Below are positions 1 to 11,429 of a stretch of 64,000 nt of DNA, piece after piece; within the stretch, counting starts at the first letter, position 1; each line of letters starts with the position of its first letter. The notes under the pieces are model-generated. The model was given only the letters and a program-made list of their open reading frames with translations, was not told the origin of the DNA and ran no database searches. The DNA is from Magnolia sinica (lineage: Eukaryota > Streptophyta > Magnoliopsida > Magnoliales > Magnoliaceae): the NCBI RefSeq assembly GCF_029962835.1, contig NC_080591.1, forward strand, positions 43,531,501 to 43,595,500, in the 5' to 3' direction. The translations under genes were made by a program, and so were the position numbers.

Positions 1-482
1 ACATATGGACGACATGGATATACAACACATCATCAAAATCTCACTTCTGTTATCGAACTTTTTTTTAAAAAAAATAAATAACAATCTCAATTTCTTTTTC
101 GAAATGTTTTTTTTTCATAGTTGTCAAATTTTTCACAAATTTTTTAATATTTTCAATTTTCTTTTTAAAAATATCATTTTTTTTAGAAATCTAATTGTTT
201 TTACAAATGATCAACTTTATTCAAAGTTCTTAAATTTTTTTATTTTTTCAAAATCTAGATTTTTATTAAATCACAGTTTTTTTAAAAAAATCTCAATTTT
301 TCTCAAACTTTATTAATTAATTTTCTAAGCTTCTCTTCTTCTTTTTTTTTTCAAATTCATAAATTTTTTTAACTTCTCAATTTTGTTTTTCAGAATGTCA
401 ATATTATTTATCAAAATCTTGATTTTTTAATCTCAAATTTTTTTCGAACTTCATTTCCTAAAATTTTAATTTTTAATAAAGT
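1..482. other. AT-rich low-complexity stretch, no gene
   Basis: Long T and A homopolymer runs dominate. The open frame on the + strand is only Phe/Leu/Ile/Asn-rich translation of T-rich DNA and resembles no protein family. It precedes the repeat-rich end of CACTA-1 and may be internal to that element. I see nothing else in it. Confidence 0.6.
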
Positions 483-1231
483 AAGAAGGATATAGAGTGA
501 GAAACTAATGGATGGCCTGAATACGTAATAAATACATTAAGGTGGCGGCCACAGTAACCCCACATTAAGGCATGCTCTACCTTGTGTGAGGGAGTCATGA
601 CGATGGAAGGGTAAGGTAGTTTTGGGCCTATAAGACAGCTAATGATCGTCTCTAATGCAGATAGTCTTTGATTGTCTCAAATGACCACTATTAGACAGCT
701 AAAGACCATCTCTAATGCAGACGATCCCTGATCGTCTCAGATGACCACTATAAGATGCAAGGACCGTCTCTAATGTAGATGGTCTTTGACCGTCTCAGAT
801 GACCACTATAAGACGGCTAAGGATCGTCTTTAATGTAGATGGCCTCTGACCGTCTCAGATGACCACTATAAGATGGCTAAGGACTGTCTCTAATGCAGAC
901 GGTCTCTGACGATCTTAAATGACCACTATAAGACAACAAAGGACCATCTCTAATGCAGACAGTCTCTGACAATCTCAGATGACTGCCTATAAGACAACTA
1001 AGGACCGTCTTTTATTCCAGACGGTCTATAACCGTCTTTTCTAAACAGTTACTGATGGATTTTAACCTTCTTAAATGATGTGGATGTTGAACATTTATAA
1101 GACGATTTTGGTTTATATTAAAGACGGTTATGAGCCATCTGAAATTTTAGAGACGATTTATAGGAAGGGATTTTAGAGACGGTTCACAACCGTCTCAAAA
1201 TTCATCTTATTTTTCCCTTTTTCACGTAGTG
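483..1231. mobile_element. CACTA-1: terminal and subterminal part of an En/Spm element
   Basis: The segment ends at 1223-1231 in cacgtagtg, which read from the other strand is CACTACGTG, a CACTA-type terminal inverted repeat. Just inside it are inverted subterminal repeats of the type gagacggtt...aaccgtctc (1150-1200), followed inward by a tandem array. The next base, 1232, is mid-codon in a Copia polyprotein, so the element abuts or interrupts that retrotransposon. The other terminus is not in the window. The left limit at 483 is only where AT-rich sequence gives way to recognisable subterminal sequence. Confidence 0.75.
640..1045. repeat. Subterminal tandem array, about seven units of ~60 bp
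   Basis: Degenerate units of about 60 bp follow the plan ctaaggaccgtctctaatg + cagacggtctctgaccgtctc + agatgaccactataag. Each unit carries two or three copies of the short palindromic core gacggtc/gaccgtc. Reiterated subterminal motifs are typical of CACTA ends, where the element's DNA-binding protein docks; that role is inferred here. Confidence 0.8.
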
Positions 1232-1646
1232 GAGAAAATTTGGAAAACTTTAAAGCTAAGAGTGATGAGAGAATATTCTTGGGTTATGCTCTTAATAGTC
1301 GAGCATATCATGTTCTTAACAAAGAATATGAGTGATTTAGGAATCTATTAATGTTGTAATTGACGATCACTTGATCACACCCTCACCAAGTCTAGATGAT
1401 GATGAAATCAATATAATTGATGTACCCGACTCTTCATCAAAATCAGTTGATATTGAACGAAGATTAGTCAAAGACCATCCGACTGATCTAATACTTGGTA
1501 ACCCTAGCACCGGTGTACAAACTTGAAAATAATTAGAAAATATTTGTAATTATGTCTATTTCACCTCTCAAATTGAATTGGCCAATATAAATGAAGCATC
1601 CATACAAGAAGAGTTAAATTAATTTGTCAGAAATGATGTTTGGTAC
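1232..1646 (+). pseudogene. Sirevirus-1 (host layer): integrase-to-RT linker remnant
   Basis: This is the left surviving piece of the old + strand Copia element. Translation in the frame of 1232 reads ENLENFKAKSDERIFLGYAL and continues through the acidic Ser/Asp-rich linker between integrase and reverse transcriptase. It ends at 'RNDVW' immediately before Sirevirus-2 begins at 1647. The same protein resumes at 18016 with 'LVPKP', so the two pieces are one gene split by insertion. In-frame stops (for example TGA after KEYE near 1335) show decay. Upstream integrase, gag and the 5' LTR of this copy are not in the window. Confidence 0.85.
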
Positions 1647-2625
1647 TGAAAAGGGCTAGCTCTAAGTCCTAGAGGTGGGGTGAATAAGACCATGCTATAT
1701 AAAAATAAATGTGAAAAGTAAAGGCAGATAACACAAATACATAATAAGATAACACAAGTAAATTGCAACCTCAAATGTACTAGTCTTATGAGGTTGATAC
1801 AAACTTGGTTCTAAGGACAACCTAATACCAAAAACCAAAGGCTTATGGTAGGACAACCTTGCTAGAACATTGGTAAGTATCAAAAACTCAAACTAATAAA
1901 GAGGAAAATGAAATAAACTAAGTTATTACAACATTCACCACAAGTGCACAAAGTAAATTACAACATTCACCATAACACATGTACCATTGTCATCATCCAA
2001 ACTCCAAGAATTATAGAGGTTCGTGTGTATACACCAACTATTTGCAAACAGCCACACAACTACTCCACTCCCAATATCCACACCCACAGGATACTGGCAT
2101 TCACTATGAAATAAGGTTTTGCAAGGTTCACCTTAAGACCTTTACAATTGTGTTTTCAAATGGGCTTACACAATTACAAAAACCCCACTCTGAGATTTTC
2201 CTGGCTAATCTTAGACAAAACCAAAAGATGAGAATTTTCCTGGCTGAATCTCACAAACTAAAAAATACAAAAAATTAAAATAATACTTATCTGAAGATTC
2301 TTCTTCAATGTAGCCTGGTAGAACCTATTCCTTGTAGATGTAGATGTTCAATGATCAATCTCACAAGTGGAAGGGTAGGTCTAGATGAATTTTAAATTAA
2401 ATCAACCTAGGGCTAGCTTGAATTTGATTTTAGATCTCAAAGGGTAAAGCAGAGTTCCCTTTTAATAGAATAGATTTGAATAAGGAGATCAATAAAATAA
2501 AATAGAAAAGCTATAAAAAAAATCTAAAATTACTAACCAAAATCTTCATAATAGTGGGGACTTATCTCTTAGAGTGATGGCTTGATTTGGAATGGAATGA
2601 ATTGAAATCTGTGAGAAATGTCCTC

Positions 2626-2995
2626 AATTTATAGGCTGTAAATCGGTTCCCTCGACTGGTCCTAGCCGAACAACATTTTAAATTTCCTGGCGCGATCAAA
2701 TAAAATAGACCCTCGACTATTCGAGTGGCTAGCTCGATTGGTTGAGCAGAGCGCTCGACTGGTCGAGTGAATAAAAATCGCATTGCTGGAGTTCAAGTCG
2801 AGTCACACTTAACTAGTGGAACTAGTCTCCATGACCAGTCGATCAGGGTACTCGATTGGTCGAGGAACTACTAGAAAATTCTGAGAATTTAGATTTAAAT
2901 CTAGACTGGCTAAGAAAAACATTGGACTGATCGAGCCAGTGCCTGGACTAGTCGAACAAAGACTAGGACTAGTCGAAGCAAAGCCTAAATTAAGT
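2626..2995 (-). promoter_or_regulatory. TATA box and upstream palindrome array, Sirevirus-2 3' LTR
   Basis: On the minus strand a TATAAATT box lies at 2633-2626. Directly upstream, at about 2640-2995, are many copies of the short inverted motif CTCGACTGGTCGAG and variants. The same arrangement is present in the 5' LTR. Reiterated palindromes in LTRs are a known Sirevirus trait; promoter function here is inferred. Confidence 0.6.
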
Positions 2996-4798
2996 ACAAT
3001 GACTCAAAATAAATATGTAATGTTAATGACCTAATTGTCACGCTCCAAACTCGGAAACCAGGTTCACAAAATTTTTGATTGCCGAATTTGGTGCCGACAG
3101 CCTCCGTAGTACCCCATTCTCAGCTTTCAACGTCCATACGCTAGATTCCAATCCTAAGATCCTACAAGGAGGATTTTTAATGTACATTTGTTTCATAACA
3201 AGCATAACCACAAGTTTACCCAAATCACAAAGATAACATCATCATCACATGTCCACTAATATAAACATTTGAATACAATGCTAAAGGGAAATATATATGT
3301 CGAAAATCAAAGCTTCAGAAGACAGCTGCACGCTCCAAGCTCAATGTTGCTGCAACTTAATGCCACATGCACGCATCTATCGTGCATAAGCTTATAAAAA
3401 ACTTAGAGGGTGGTGAAAGTGTGTGCACAAGGTAAGTGCCAAGTATGTAATACAATGTCATAATTAAACGATATCAGGGTAAGCGAAAATACTGGCAATC
3501 CATAAATCGTACAATAACAAAGTAATGCAGAAACATACTAGTAAGTCCATGAATGCTATCAGCCATATCAAGGATATGCGATGCAAAAAATATAATAAGA
3601 GAATATCATATAATGAGGAAGCAATATAGATCAGCTATGCAAATGAGGAGTCATAAAGAGCCATATATCAGATGTCAAGGATTCAATACAATACGCAATT
3701 CCTGATGAGTTCACGAATATCGTCAGCCGTATCTAGGCCATGCATAAACATAATAACCCAAAATGCCATATTCCATGGATGTAATGTAATATGCAGTACT
3801 AATGGAATGACTATGCTGGAGTGTGAAGTTAGGATGATAGCACGTAGTATCGTAGGCTACGGGATCTACTACAAGGGACTTCTATCCAAACCAGTCCCAT
3901 ACCTAAATTTGGATAGTCAAACTCAATGTGGTAAACTCCTAATCTCAGGTTAGTCGCACGCCCCAACCGAAATCCTGACTATTGCAAAGGTACATATAAC
4001 AAATAGTTACACACTACCAGCCCGAGTGGATAGTGAATGGATAAATGAATGAGTATGCAACTCCTGCTCAATAAGTCAATATATCAGTATTGTACATCTC
4101 TGGGATCATCACTGAGGTCTAGTACACTCTACGCCAGCTTACTGCCCCATCAAATGCACAATACAACTGGGTAAGTGGAAGAGACCTCACTACCTGCCTA
4201 CTAATATCAGCCCAGCTCGTCAATAGCGAACCCATTTAGGAGCTGGTCAGACTCAGCCTAGCTATGCCTACTCCCTTAGGCAGGTAAGGCCACACCCCCT
4301 CCCAACCGACCACGACACAGTGGGAGACGCTGCCTATTGGTATATGGCCCTCATGCGCTTATATATATCCACTTAGTCTTGACGTTGGGGCATCCTTTGG
4401 TACTAAGAGGGTTTAGAAATTTTCACCCAAGGCTATCTATGGTGGCTCGATGCTAGTAACAGATTTTTTGGTGTCCCATCTGGCCATCCACAACATGACT
4501 GTGGAGGCTACGGTCCTAATATCATTAGGGCATACAGTAATCACCATCACATAATGCGAGATGCATGAGTCACGCAATCCAATCATGCATCAATCCTGCG
4601 CATACCATGTGCTCATGTGGGATAACTCCGCCTATCAGGGAGTCCCATAACAACCTGCCCAATGATATATGCAATGGTCAACCATATCTCATAACAAACA
4701 TGTAAATGATGTGTATGGGCATGTATCATGATGCTATGTTGTCATATACCCATAATTGGTATCAATAACTGGCATCGACAATCGACCTCGACAATGTG

Positions 4799-5832
4799 GA
4801 CATTTAACCAACATTGCCCCCAAGGAATGGCCCATATAGAGCCTAACATATAGTGGACCCACGACCTCACACAACGGCCAAATATACAACACCACAGGCC
4901 TCACTCAAGAGCTTAATACACATCACGATGAGCCTCTCACATGGGTTTAATATACATCACAATGGGTTCCATCGCCTGGCCCTCAAATGCACCACAATGG
5001 GCCTCATCACATAGGCCTCATATACATCTCATTGGGCCTCGACGATTAGCCTCAACAATTGGAAACAGCCTTGATAATCGGAATCGGCCTTGATGATTGG
5101 CCTCAACAATCGGACTCGCCCTCGACAATCGAAATCGGCCTCGACAATCAAAATCGGCCTGAACAATCGGCCTCGACAATTGGAATCGGCATCGATAAAC
5201 GGAATCGGCCTCAACAATCAGAATCGGCCTTGATAAACATTCGGCCTCGATAAACGAAATCGACCTCGACAATCAAAATCAGCCTCGATAAACAAAATCG
5301 GCCTCGACAATCGGAATCGGCCTCAACAATCCACCTCGACAATCAGAATCGGCCTCGATAAATGGAATCAGCCTCGATAATCGAAATCGACCTCGACGAT
5401 TGACTTCAACAATCGGAATCGGCCTTGACAATCAGCCTCGATAATTGGAATCGGCCTCAACAATCGAAATCGGCCTTGATAATCAAAATCAGCCCCAACA
5501 ATTGGAATCGACATCAACAATCGGCCTCGACAATTGGAATTGGCCTCGATAAACAGATTCAACCTTGACAATCGGAATCTGCCTCGATAAACATTTAGCC
5601 TCGATAATCAGAATCGGCCTCGATAATTGGAATCGGCCTTGACAATCAGAATTGGCTCAATAATTGGAATCAGACTCGATAATTGGAATCGGCCTCGACA
5701 ATCGGTCGAACAAGGCCTAAGGGAAGGTCACAATTCATTGCCCATCAATGTGGCCATTTAACCAACATTGCTCCCAAGGAGTGGCCCACATAGAGTCAAA
5801 CGTATAGTGGGCCTATGGCCTCACACAATGGC
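4799..5832. repeat. ~950-bp segmental duplication inside the solo LTR
   Basis: A block of about 80 bp beginning catttaaccaacattg (about 4799-4878) recurs at about 5754-5832 with few changes. The minisatellite at 5035-5710 lies between the copies. This suggests one tandem duplication of the intervening segment during growth of the LTR. Confidence 0.75.
5035..5710. repeat. Minisatellite, ~18-bp unit (tcggcctcgacaatcgga)
   Basis: Dozens of degenerate units of about 17-19 bp follow the plan cctcgacaatcggaatcgg. Variation is mainly c/t and g/a. Both strands stay open in places because the unit length is often a multiple of three; those frames are repeat translations, not genes. Confidence 0.9.
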
Positions 5833-6430
5833 CTAATGTACATCACGATGGGCCAAATACACGGGCCTAATATACAACACCATGGGCCATGACCCATGGT
5901 CCTCAAATACATCATAATGGGCTACGACCTAAGGGCCTCAATATACATCAAGTAGGCCGCATCAATGGCTGCACCAATGGTCCTTATATACAACGAGTGG
6001 GCCATATTAATGGGCCGCACCAATGGTCCTTATACACAACGAGTGGGCCGCATTAATGGGTCGTACCAATGGGCCTCATATTCACACATGTGAGCCGCAT
6101 CATATGATCCACATATACTTCACAATGAGCCGCTCACACAGGCCTAATATACATCATAATGGGCCTCTGACATGGGCCTAATATACATCACAACGGGCCT
6201 CTGACACGGGCCTAATATACACCACAAAGGGGCCACATCCCATGGGCCTTAACTATATCACAATGGGCCTCAACCCATGGGCCCTAAATACCTCTCAATG
6301 GGCCTCAACCCATGGGCCCCGAATACATCACAATGGGCCTCAACCCATGGGTCTCGAATACCTCTCAATGGGCCTCAACCCATGGGCCCAGAATACATCA
6401 TATTGGGCCTCTCAAATACAACAAGTGAGC
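5830..6430. repeat. Minisatellite, tacatcacaatgggcct family
   Basis: Repeats of roughly 20-36 bp contain atacatcacaatgggcctc with catgggcct cores. A smaller stretch of the same family lies at about 4915-5040, on the other side of the 18-bp array. Higher-order pairs of 36 bp are clear at 6265-6410. Confidence 0.85.
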
Positions 6431-6715
6431 TACACTACTTAGGCCACACCATCCACACCATTCATCTATTTTTTTAGAAATCATTTTTTTAGAGTATTAA
6501 AAAAATGAATCATATCAAAAGATCATATGGACCATACCACAAATAACAGTGGAGATAATGATTTTTCCACTGTTAAAACCTCAATGGGCCCACCATAGAG
6601 TTTATTTTTCATTCAGTCTATTTATAAGGTCACAAAGACCTGGATTTAGAGGAAAAACAAATATCATATTGGTCCAAACTATATAACCCATGGGTTTTAA
6701 TGGTGGACATTTAAA

Positions 6716-6884
6716 CCCCCTGTTTTCTGTAATGTGGTCCACCTGATAACTGCATCTGTCTTATTGTTAGTCTCAAGCCCTAAGACGGGCTCGCCATATA
6801 CCCTTGTTTTCTGTAATGTGGTCCACCTGATAATTGGATCTGTCTTATTTTTAGTCTCAAGCCCTAAGACGAGCTCGCCATATG
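6716..6884. repeat. Tandem direct duplication of ~84 bp
   Basis: Two adjacent copies start cttgttttctgtaatgtgg (first copy with c for t) and end agctcgccatat. They differ at only a few positions, so this is a relatively recent tandem duplication inside the solo LTR. Confidence 0.85.
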
Positions 6885-7239
6885 AATGGACAATTTGGAT
6901 ATAACGCATACATCATCTAGTGGGTCCATCTAGATGGATGGCTAGGATGAAACATGTACATCGTAGGTGGGCTCTACACAACACTTGCTGATGCTAAGGC
7001 AGCATCCAACGGCTAGGACCCACCGTCTGAGTGGAAGGTGAGGATGCAACCCATATACGGTGGGGTCCACAGGACTGGTGACGTCACTGCATAGCTGGTG
7101 GGTTCCCACGTCCAAATGGACGATGGTATGAAACCCATCTAGGGTCCACAGAACTGGTGACGTCAATGCACCAACTATATGATATATAGCAGGAGTATTT
7201 ACACCGTCCATCCTATCTGCCATCAAGTGGGTCCTACGT

Positions 7240-7605
7240 AGGGCCGATAGATATATATATATTGTGTATATATATATGTTATATAATAATATATTATATG
7301 TATATATATAAAGGAGGGGTACTGCCCTGATCCACCGTCTAGATTCATCTGCACGGTATGGCTATACATGATAAAGGTGGGTCCCACGTGGGAGTGGCCC
7401 ACCCAGATATATGTTAATATATATATATATATACACACACAACAAAGATTGGTCCAACATCGAGAGAGTCTGGATGCAGGATGGACGGCTAGATTTCTCA
7501 CATGCACTGGGGTGGGTACACGTGGTGTGGCCCACCAGGGATCTTAATCAGTGACGTTTGTGTTTTGCCTAAGCAACACACACACACACACACACATATA
7601 TATAG
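7240..7605. repeat. AT and CA microsatellites
   Basis: TA-rich runs at about 7248-7310 and 7410-7436 and CA runs at about 7431-7440 and 7577-7600 sit between short unique segments. They lie inside the solo LTR and no gene is present. Confidence 0.8.
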
Positions 7606-7764
7606 TGGGGTCCACACCAAAGGTCCACTCTTCTTATCAAGCTGATATATGAGTTTTTCGTTTAATCAAACCCATCCAAATGGACTGCCAGGTGGGCCCA
7701 CTCGGTGGATGGCATGTATGAAATACATACTTCATGGTGGGCCACACACACACCATCCATATAA

Positions 7765-7786
7765 GAGAGAGAGAAAGAGAGAAAGA

Positions 7787-7820
<34 letters not shown>
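7765..7820. repeat. GA microsatellite
   Basis: A run of about 50 bp of GA/GAGA repeats lies within the solo LTR. It yields spurious Arg-Glu and Ser-Leu frames. Confidence 0.9.
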
Positions 7821-7821
<1 letters not shown>

Positions 7822-8198
7822 TGAGATGGAGGGACCTTGCCAGTATGGGCCCCTCACTTATACAATGCATACATCAAGTGGGTCCCACAACAAGTGGGCC
7901 CTAAAAGAAAATTGAAATTAACAGTGGATCACCCACATTAGGCCTCCTTTTTTAGCTCCTTGGCTTCAATCTTGATGTAGGTTGATGAAGATTGGAAGGT
8001 TAAGATGGTAGATGAGAGGGTAGGAAGGTGGGCCACACTTGGCTTGGGAGACTTGGAGAGCTTGGACGTTGGAAGCTCTCTTGGGAGTTGGAGAGTTGTT
8101 GTTAGAAGAGAGTAAGAGAGAGGTGATGGATGAAAAGGGATGGATGGAATGGTTGTTGTAAGGGATGGGAATTAAAAAGCGTGGGTTGGGTTGAAATT

Positions 8199-8290
8199 CG
8201 TGTAACGAAGGTATGGGTGGGGAGAGAGAGAGTTGACTTGTGATCGTGTAACGAAGGTATGGGTGGGGAGAGAGAGTTGACTTATGAGGG
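8199..8290. repeat. Short tandem duplication in solo LTR
   Basis: The word cgtgtaacgaaggtatgggt followed by ggggagagagag and gttgactt occurs twice back to back with about 45-bp spacing. Confidence 0.8.
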
Positions 8291-9166
8291 GGTGAGGTGG
8301 CATGGGGTATGGGTGATGTACTTGAGATAGGGTGTGTACTTGATTGATTAATTGATGGGACATGTTGTAGAGATTCTCTCAAAATTCACAATGTGCGGTG
8401 TTTCTTCTGAATGAACGCGGGCCCACATCTCCTCACATGGGTATCGTATCGGTGTGCGAGACATGGTGTTGGAACCATGGCCACATCACGGTCGCTAGGG
8501 TATAAGTTTCGGGTTGTTTGATTTATAGGACTCGGCTTAGGATCACGCACAAACATTGAATATAGGTCGAGGGTTGTCGAAATTCGACCGGGAGGACCGC
8601 GGAAGCCTACGGAACGGTACGGTCTAAGATACGGGTCTTACACTAATCCTAAGGTCTTTCTAGGGTCATGTATATGTTAAATGTGAGTATTGAAATTAAA
8701 CCATTGGTCGCTTCGGTAGATAGGACACTTTGAAGCACATGAAGCTTGACCTGGAATTCTTGAACTTGTCTCGAACTTGTGTCTTGAGACTTGAGTAAAA
8801 GTACTTGAGCTTGTTCTTATGACTTGAACTTGAAGAAGTGTACTTGAGCTTAAATTAGAGATTTGATCTTAAGCTTTAACATAAGCTTGAACTTTAAGCT
8901 TGAGGAATGAAGTAATGATACACTTGAGCTTGAGTACCTTTACTTAATGAACTTCAACTTGTTGCTGCAGTTGAACATGCGAACTTGTAGCACATAACGT
9001 CGATGTAGATAACACCAAGCTCATCTTCAAATGAAGGTGAACTTCCCATCAATTTGAACTTGAAGGTGAACTTTCCATCTATTAAAACAAGTCAACCATA
9101 CTGAAGTGTTTTGGCACAACAAAATTTGACAACTCGGGGTGCTAGATTTACAACTTAGCACTTACA

Positions 9167-9187
9167 ATCACCCCCCCCCCCCCCCCC
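9167..9187 (-). promoter_or_regulatory. Polypurine tract of Sirevirus-2 (G17 run)
   Basis: On the minus strand, AAG-type sequence plus an uninterrupted run of 17 G is followed by TGAT and then the 3' LTR start TGTAAGTG. This is the expected plus-strand priming site. Its exclusively G composition is unusual; the other elements here have AAGGGGG-type tracts. The run length could partly be a sequencing or assembly effect. Confidence 0.8.
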
Positions 9188-9443
9188 TTGTCAAATTGTG
9201 ACAAAAGAAACTTACAGAAGATTAACCTATTCTAATACACTGATTCACTTCACTTAGTTCACACAACCACGAAACTCTCCCTCAATCAACTCCCCTTCAA
9301 CTTAAGCTCAATAGAGACCTGTATTAAGAGATACATATATTCTATCCTCATTTATACATCTCATAACCACATTACCATTAAATAGATTAAGACATAAGCA
9401 ATCAAATACCCAATTTCTCCCTCTTTTTGTCACAAAATGACAA
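9188..9443 (-). promoter_or_regulatory. TTGTCA...TGACAA palindromes beside the polypurine tract
   Basis: Imperfect palindromes ttgtcaaattgtgacaa (9188-9204) and ttgtcacaaaatgacaa (9427-9443) lie upstream of the 3' LTR in element orientation. The distal one is followed on the minus strand by a second purine tract (AAAAAGAGGGAGAAA). The same motif sits at 20917-20933 in Sirevirus-1. Conserved multiplied motifs of this kind are known next to Sirevirus 3' LTRs. Confidence 0.7.
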
Positions 9444-9633
9444 AGGAAGAAAAAAATATGTGAAATGTGGTAGCTAATAAGTGAAGAGAGTCAGAAAGAG
9501 TGTGAAAGTAAGCAAATTAAACCATAATTAAAGGAGTATTAACGTCAAACAAGCTTAAACATGTCCAAAATTCAGAGTCACCAAGCACAGTAAAGTTAAG
9601 TGTAGTATTACAAGCCCAACAAAAGTACTCGAA
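9444..9633 (-). other. Sirevirus-2 3' untranslated region
   Basis: Non-coding stretch between the accessory ORF stop (9634) and the polypurine motifs. No other feature is seen. Confidence 0.6.
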
Positions 9634-10758
9634 CTAATCAGAACTAGACGAAGAGGGAGGTGGAATGGATGGATCAATTTGGTGTAATCCCTTATTTATG
9701 TGTCTAAAATACTTATGAATATACTTCATTTGTTTATCTTGGGAAATTTTCAGTCCATCCACCTTCTCTTCCAGAGAGCGATGGCGCTCATCAAAACCAG
9801 AAAGCTGAAAATCAGGATTAACCTCAACATCATCAAATTCTAATTAATTAAAAATATCTTCCATATCGACTTTAGTTGGTAGTGCATCTTCCTCTCCAAC
9901 TTCTTCTCTAACTTCTCCAGCATCCCTTTCAATTTGACCAGGTGCTAACCTCAAATTTATTTTGTTGATATTTGAGTTGTTGAAAGGTAAATGAGAAGTA
10001 GGAGCTTCTCCAAGTGGCATGACCACGCAACAGTGTAAAGCAAGAGTGGTCATCAAATAAGTGAAAGGAATATCACTATGCCCTAGATGAAGTCAAAATT
10101 GGATAATAAAATAGCATATTAAAGAAGGAAGACACACTGGAATACTGGATACAACTAAATGAAGAATACGCACCATGAAGGTAGTCAGTTCAGCCTTGTT
10201 ACCAGATCTAGGATATACATTGGAAATAAAAATGTGATGTAATACTTTATATTTGGTCAACATTTGATTAGCTCGGAGCGCATTTCTGGAACTCCATTCC
10301 GAGTCCATGTTGCATAAATTTCTGGTTAATAAACGTCTTTTAGACTTATTCAATTTCTCAGCCAATGTTGGAATGGGAATTACTTCATCATTCACTGGAA
10401 TCTCCATCAACCTAGAAATTAACTGATGATCTACTTTATAAGAGCCTTCTCTAAACATGATATAGAAGGTTAAATCTTCAATAGAAACATCACTTATGCA
10501 TGCATACATTGCTTGTGCAATGGAGCGGTATGCCGATCCACCCCAATTTAGAATGTTACCCCATCCTACAACAACAAGGAGGAGAATAATGTTGAATTGA
10601 ACATGATGGTTAACATTAATGGTCCACTCAACAATAATGTTGTGGAGACGGATATCCTACACATATTTCGGGTCCTCTTTGAGAGGTTGAAGAGTACGTG
10701 CCGAAATGGAACGAGAAGAAGAAGATCGAGTAGGTTTCTTCTCTAGTCTACCTTCCAT
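9634..10758 (-). pseudogene. Sirevirus-2 accessory ORF after pol (PF20167-like, coiled-coil tail)
   Basis: An ORF of about 375 codons (ATG at 10758, TAG at 9634) sits in the env-like position of Sireviruses, between RNase H and the 3' LTR. Reading order: Ser/Arg-rich N-terminus; a globular region with WGNILNWGGSAYRSIAQAMY, VDHQLISRLMEIPV and FISNVYPRSGNKAEL; an acidic stretch (EVREEVGEEDALP); a short coiled-coil tail (RSLEEKVDGLKISQDKQMK) ending in Ser-rich sequence and SSSSSD. The globular part resembles the 'putative plant transposon protein' family (my recall of PF20167). I see no convincing signal peptide or membrane anchor, so 'envelope' is not supported. At least two internal stops break it (one after DPKYV, one near 10090). 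Function unknown. Confidence 0.75.
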
Positions 10759-11039
10759 TGCAAGAATAAACAAGAAAATGAAAGAAAGGATTTAAGAATT
10801 TCAAACCCAGCAGATTTTTTAGGAAGAAAAATCAAACCATAATAAAACTTGAAATAAATGCAAGATTCAAGCAAGATGAGACCAAAAGAGCCTAAATCCA
10901 AAAAAAAAAAAAAATTGAAAATGGACCACTTACATGCAAGAATCGAAGGTGGGTTCGGCGGGTCGGAGAAGGGGCTTGAGAAGAAGAAGATTTTAGAGAA
11001 AAAGTGCTTTTTCACCCTAAAAAAAGAGTTTGGACCGTG

Positions 11040-11115
11040 CACCACGATTGGTCAAGTACATGCTTGACCGGTCGTGCTATGACTGGTCGAGTATGTGCTC
11101 GACCAGTCATGAGAG
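11040..11115 (-). promoter_or_regulatory. Palindrome cluster upstream of the accessory ORF
   Basis: Within about 70 bp there are several copies of the LTR motif type (minus strand GACTGGTCGAG, TGCTCGACCAGTCAT, CTTGACCGGTCG). They lie about 290-350 bp upstream of the ORF start at 10758. A related cluster has the same spacing in Sirevirus-1 (19215-19285). Further downstream both copies share a GTGAAAAA-CACTTTTT block. A private promoter for the accessory ORF is inferred. Confidence 0.5.
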
Positions 11116-11429
11116 CACAAAAATGCATATATTTTTATTTTTCTCAAATTTTAAAATGAAATAAACACATAAAAATACACAATAGTACAAGCATGTAATC
11201 ATGAATATTTTAAGAAGAATTACACATACCAATATCCAATTTTAATTTGGAAAACCTGTTTCTGTCAAGTGGTTTAGTGAATATGTCAGCAATTTGGTTT
11301 TCAGTCTGCACAGTCTAAAGAAATAATTTTCTCTTCCACTAATTCTCGAATATAGTGATACTTAATGTCAATATGTTTGGTACGGGAATGCTGGATGAGA
11401 TTTTTAGAGATATTGATTGCGCTAGAGTT

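Larger units (their letters stand above)
3036..8642 (-). mobile_element. Giant (5.6-kb) Tekay-like solo LTR
   Basis: The element starts TGTCACGCTCC on the + strand and ends GTCTTACA, flanked by a perfect 5-bp TSD CTAAT (3031-3035 and 8643-8647). It has no pol coding, and its two ends do not repeat each other, so it is one LTR rather than an LTR pair. Read on the minus strand it begins TGTAAGACCCGTATCTTAG and ends GGAGCGTGACA, which resembles the Tekay/Del LTR format of the element at 21902-35232 (end CAGGGCGTTACA). Much of its length comes from internal tandem arrays. It probably formed by unequal recombination between two LTRs. The alternative, a non-autonomous element of unknown type, is less likely given the terminal similarity. 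Confidence 0.75.
1647..9166 (-). repeat. 3' LTR of Sirevirus-2, interrupted by a solo LTR
   Basis: 1647-3035 and 8648-9166 match the two halves of the 5' LTR at 16085-18015. Together they give about 1.91 kb against 1.93 kb for the 5' LTR. The break, at the word 'cctaatcctaagg', is where 3036-8642 was inserted with duplication of CTAAT. The LTR runs from TGTAAGTGCTAAG (minus strand, 9166) to CCCTTTTCA (1647). Confidence 0.92.

Noticed and set aside
5..316. 103-codon + strand ORF rich in Phe/Leu/Asn
   Set aside because: Translation of poly-T/A low-complexity DNA.
640..1045. Regularly spaced ~60-bp repeats resembling a CRISPR array
   Set aside because: The whole unit repeats with no unique spacers, it adjoins a CACTA terminus, and the genome is a plant. 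These are subterminal tandem repeats.
5035..5710. Overlapping open frames on both strands (Arg/Asp/Cys-rich)
   Set aside because: They arise from an 18-bp minisatellite whose unit length preserves frame. No start context or protein family.
9634..10758. Retroviral-type envelope gene
   Set aside because: The position is env-like, but I see no signal peptide, cleavage site or membrane anchor. The sequence instead has acidic and coiled-coil segments.
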